A stretch of 45,211 nt of DNA from Nitrospina sp. (lineage in GTDB: Bacteria; Nitrospinota; Nitrospinia; Nitrospinales; Nitrospinaceae), in contig JAGQJZ010000012.1 in the NCBI GenBank assembly GCA_020430445.1, forward strand, positions 1-45,211, in the 5' to 3' direction. The position numbers and the translations under genes are program-made. Under the pieces are notes generated by a model. It was given only the letters and a program-made list of their open reading frames with translations. It was not told the origin of the DNA and searched no databases. This document shows positions 43,101-45,211 of the stretch, piece after piece (the first letter of the stretch is position 1; every line of letters starts with the position of its first letter).

Positions 43101-44617
43101 TCTCCGTTGGCATGACCTCCGGTGGCGGTATTGTCTTCCAGATTCACCGTGACACCGGCATCGCTGGTTTCATAAGAAACCGTGTCAATCCCCTTGCCGC
43201 CATCAAGCTGGTCCGCTCCCGCGCCACCACTCAACAAATCGTTGCCATAGCCTCCAAAGAGAGCGTCCGCACCATCTTGTCCAAACAATTCATCATTGCC
43301 GACGTTACCAATCAACAGATCATTATCGTCGCCACCGTAAAGCTGGTCGCTGCCTTCTGCCCCAATCAGAATGTCGTTACCTTTTCCACCCGAGAGTGAC
43401 TGTCCTGTGTCTTCAACAGCGATTAATACATCATTGCCGTCATTTGCTGTACCGTGCTTTGTGGATTTAATGAGGTTGTCGGTTTCCAGACCAATCACCA
43501 CTTCGTCATTGGCGCCATTGAAGGTCATCGCGCCAATCGCGGCGAGAATTGCCTGGCTTTCCTGATAATCTGCGGAGGCCATGTTGTCGGGGTCGGTCAA
43601 CCCGTCACGGCCAAAGTATTTGGCTAAATCCGAGGCTATCGGCAAAAAAGCTTTTTGGAATTTAGGCACGGTAAGAGTTAACCCATCAATCGCACCAATA
43701 TCAGCCTGAGTGCCTGTTGCTGATATCATATGTCCACGGGCATTCTCATATTCAATCATCTGGTCGATGTTTCGAGTTGCAGGTGTCGCAGGGTACTGAT
43801 CCGCTAATAAGAAGTCATGGACATTCCTGGCAAAAACATCCCGTTCAGCCGGGGTTAGGTTTTCAGGATACAAATCAAACAATTGCGACTCAATGTAACG
43901 CCTCTTGGCCACTCCGTCTCTCTCAGCTTCAAGCCCTCCATTTGAAGCGTAGCGGATTTCATACCAGGCAGCGATACGGTTGTCATTCTCCAGGGCGGTG
44001 CTTAGATTATTGCCTACGGCCAGAAGAGGACTGCCCGCGCTGGGATTATTATTGTATTGTAGGGAGATCAACGCCAGACGTTCATAAGAATAGTCCATGT
44101 TGTTGACATTTGTGGTGGCATTTCTTGTGGTATCATCAAATGAACTTCCACTTAAAAAAGTACTCAGGTCAAGCTCGAAACCTTTGGCGATCTCGTTAAA
44201 GGTGGATTCGATGACCGCCGGGCCTGCCAGACTGAATTCGGTGACATTGGTAGTGTATTCCACCATCAAAGCATCAAGGCTCGATTTAAGTGTGGCAAGC
44301 TGGGTCACATCTTGATTGGCAGGGTGAGAAACTTGCGTTAAATTCAATATGGCTAAAACCAGACTTGGGAAGGTTTTGCCTGGTTTAAAATGAGGGTTGT
44401 TTTGAGTATCTGTGCTTAGCCCAAAACCGTGTTGCAGTACTTGCTCTAAAATAACTTGGTCACTCACATTAAAACCGACACCGATGGTCACCAGTCCCTG
44501 GCCATCGGTGTAGATGTCCTCGCTTTCCGTGCCGCTTTCTTCGAGTTGTTTGATGATCTCGTAGCGTAAATCCAGATATTGCTGCTCCGTTAAAGTATCC
44601 AAACTATTTTCAATCAT
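40190..44617 (-). CDS. RTX repeat protein with N-terminal lysozyme-like (GH24-type) domain
   Basis: A 1475-residue protein, probably exported by a type I system, as it has no signal peptide. Residues about 15-250 resemble a GH24 lysozyme-like domain: YTDGQGLVTIGVGFN at 36-50 has the T4-lysozyme spacing of Asp (D38) and Thr (T44), and AWYEIRYASN and AKRRYIESQLFDLY follow at 217-250. Glycine-rich GGxGxDxLx blocks for Ca2+ lie at about 400-570, 795-885, 1076-1190 and 1268-1365; an Ig/cadherin-like CADG domain lies at about 972-1073. The tail (1365-1475) should hold the secretion signal. AAGGAAGG precedes the ATG. More A/T-rich than the rest of the window. No secretion ABC transporter gene is in view. 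Confidence 0.88.
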   Translation of the reverse strand: MIENSLDTLTEQQYLDLRYEIIKQLEESGTESEDIYTDGQGLVTIGVGFNVSDQVILEQVLQHGFGLSTDTQNNPHFKPGKTFPSLVLAILNLTQVSHPANQDVTQLATLKSSLDALMVEYTTNVTEFSLAGPAVIESTFNEIAKGFELDLSTFLSGSSFDDTTRNATTNVNNMDYSYERLALISLQYNNNPSAGSPLLAVGNNLSTALENDNRIAAWYEIRYASNGGLEAERDGVAKRRYIESQLFDLYPENLTPAERDVFARNVHDFLLADQYPATPATRNIDQMIEYENARGHMISATGTQADIGAIDGLTLTVPKFQKAFLPIASDLAKYFGRDGLTDPDNMASADYQESQAILAAIGAMTFNGANDEVVIGLETDNLIKSTKHGTANDGNDVLIAVEDTGQSLSGGKGNDILIGAEGSDQLYGGDDNDLLIGNVGNDELFGQDGADALFGGYGNDLLSGGAGADQLDGGKGIDTVSYETSDAGVTVNLEDNTATGGHANGDTFNDIENIIGSDFDDRLQGNSEDNSLSGGAGDDIIMSTGGDDTLKGGKGNDILVIADDEAGLTTMGPYVGGDWNIQEVDGGSGDDDLFAQRILGSERTFVYGRGYGDDVLFAMGGVGTDQLAPNTSGTTVELRGLNRADVTFYRPDTFGSAFSQFEQTYQWDGVPILMRINDTGETLLMPFTFNTDSYTNTNLRADWKIQFEDGALTSGSLLGVESIRDDQLVYSFYRDAQERMLAAEQRISGGTERITGLQAGDFDFDSYTPGTKNDNLHLGNFDYPFFNTDWDQPVTETGTTGNDRLSGSRKNDNLSGGAGNDLLMGAKGDDILSGGDDNDTLWGDGGADTLNGGDDDDLLGGGRGNDTLTGGTGADKFVFSLGDGEDIITDAASEDRVALHGTLAADDRILQSDLKAERIGNDLILHYSAQDKITFTGWYSGQKIGGLDVFAGTTATALFTLTTQQIEDLVNVAPVLDNPIEDQSAIEGQLFNFTLPADTFSDMNVGDVLTLTATLDDGSALPAWLTFDPVTGIFSGTPDSNASGILAVKVTATDSEGAAVDDVFDLTVIDYNEQTGTVNDDVLQGNDGIDVIVGLAGNDTLQGLGGDDTLDGGEGDDILEGGDGDDTLNGGDGADFLDGGAGDDTMFVDVNSNGNIFYGGTGNDTMTGGQFYDAYIFSLGDGQDTINEQGGNANPIFNDDIFLGAGIATGDVQVTREGTDLLINVGIAGDQIRIKQWYESTLNRVENLRFDNGTVWDADMLNEMGLTVNGTSGDDTLIGLDGSENTLNGLEGDDLLIGGSQNDILNGGLGANTLFAGAGDDTTTVDVNSSGNLHFGGTGNDTLNGGQFFDFYYFNQGDGLDIINEQNGDTAATSYDWLNLDNMDKNSIWFSQNGDDLTIDYVGTNDQITIKDWYLDSANHVEIIYTADSVLFSTAVDQLVNAMAAFSVPTGVGAVIPQDVQDQINPVIAASWQAI

Positions 44618-44619
44618 TT

Positions 44620-45211
44620 TTACCTTCCTTTAAAAATGTTTTCAAGTCTGAAGGAACAAATTGATTTTTCGTGAGTGATACGGCCGCTACCGTAGGGCTC
44701 TGTTATAATGCTAAAAACCGATCCCCTATAAAGATAAGGGCGGCCTTTGTAATAAAACAGCCGGCCCATCACATAATGCTGACCCGATTTTCGGGAAAAC
44801 TGTGAATAGGGTTTGCTGGAATCAAACATAAAATATACGTTGGGCCCATTAGTGCAACGACCCTCTTTTCCTGAACGCCTGTAGACAACCTCTTTTTTGC
44901 CATCAAAATTCAAATCCATCGTGGTATGCCATAGACGAGGTGACGAGTTCATAAAATTTTCAAACCGCTCCTCTGAAAATCTTTTCTTTTTCATCTCGTC
45001 CGACAGGCCACCTCTCGCATTATATATACTCATCTTCAGCATTTCCCTGGGATCTTGCGGGTCCACCTCCGTCCATTCGATTTCCCTGAACCCCTGCTTT
45101 TTTGCAATGTCATCAAAGCTGTACCTTAACTCGCAGGATTCTTTGGGGTTCACCGGTACCCGGTGCATCAGCGCCAGATAGTTCTGGCACAAGTCGTATT
45201 GACGGCCCTTG
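44620..45211 (-). CDS. unknown protein encoded just upstream of the RTX gene (cut by window edge)
   Basis: The frame is open to the window edge (197 codons). A TTG at 45190-45192 could be a start, but codons before it (KGRQYD) continue the frame, so the true start probably lies outside. Near the centre LNFDGKKEVVYRR resembles the 'N-x-D-G-x-x-E' phrase of proteins recording calculated structure near Ca2+ loops, but no family is recognised. Its stop is 2 nt before the RTX start codon, and the RTX ribosome site lies within its last codons, so the two are tightly coupled. It might be a partner, chaperone or immunity factor for the RTX protein; this is inference. Confidence 0.7.
   Translation of the reverse strand, partial: KGRQYDLCQNYLALMHRVPVNPKESCELRYSFDDIAKKQGFREIEWTEVDPQDPREMLKMSIYNARGGLSDEMKKKRFSEERFENFMNSSPRLWHTTMDLNFDGKKEVVYRRSGKEGRCTNGPNVYFMFDSSKPYSQFSRKSGQHYVMGRLFYYKGRPYLYRGSVFSIITEPYGSGRITHEKSICSFRLENIFKGR

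Noticed and set aside
42242-43399. 385-codon plus-strand frame within the RTX region
   Set aside because: Antisense to the RTX repeats; its Ile/Val-rich repetition is the complement of GGxGxD codons.

Overview
This is a chromosomal window of about 60% GC from a Gram-negative bacterium. Outer-membrane markers are a LolB-like lipoprotein, an Mla/MCE lipid transporter and several lipobox proteins. Also present are an LDH-like malate dehydrogenase, a membrane pyrophosphatase of the K+-dependent type and a futalosine-pathway MqnA. This mix, with marker order rpsA-cmk-tyrA-pheA and lolB-ispE-tRNA-Gln-prs-rplY-pth, would fit a Nitrospinota/Nitrospina-like or deltaproteobacterial-type genome. That placement is inference and was not checked by any search. 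Both ends of the window cut genes: rpsA on the left and an unknown gene on the right.

Layout. 1-3381 (minus): pheA, tyrA, cmk and rpsA, i.e. aromatic amino acid synthesis followed by nucleotide and translation genes. 3531-9849: small accessory genes (thiamine-binding protein, GNAT acetyltransferase, ArsC, membrane protein, metallophosphoesterase, GIY-YIG nuclease, HNH-like protein) and mdh, separated by repeat-rich spacers. 10473-16290: a DUF2235 hydrolase, an unknown helical protein, a P-type H+-ATPase and a VapBC-like toxin-antitoxin pair. 16897-27260: a GAF-SpoIIE phosphatase, then a collinear run of a DUF721/DciA-like plus TPR protein, LolB-like, ispE, tRNA-Gln, prs, rplY, pth and hppA. 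27339-34668: mqnA, ankyrin and TM2 proteins, pyk, glsA, an MscS-type channel and a small lipoprotein. 35001-39671: an RsbW-like kinase and STAS protein running straight into mlaE-mlaF-mlaD and a TPR lipoprotein. 39768-45211: tRNA-Arg, a possible integrase remnant, and a more AT-rich segment with a 1475-residue RTX protein and its upstream neighbour.

The most unusual feature is a composite repeat system. A roughly 60-bp element (called B here) starts at the base after the stop codon of four unrelated genes, always in the sense orientation. It is followed, mostly 27-44 bp later, by a second element (A) whose conserved arms enclose a hairpin of changing sequence but preserved pairing. One GIY-YIG nuclease gene lies between inverted A copies, which suggests a REP/RAYT-like or homing-type relationship. 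A second theme is partner-switch signalling: an RsbW-like kinase and STAS protein joined to an Mla operon, with an orphan SpoIIE phosphatase elsewhere in the window.
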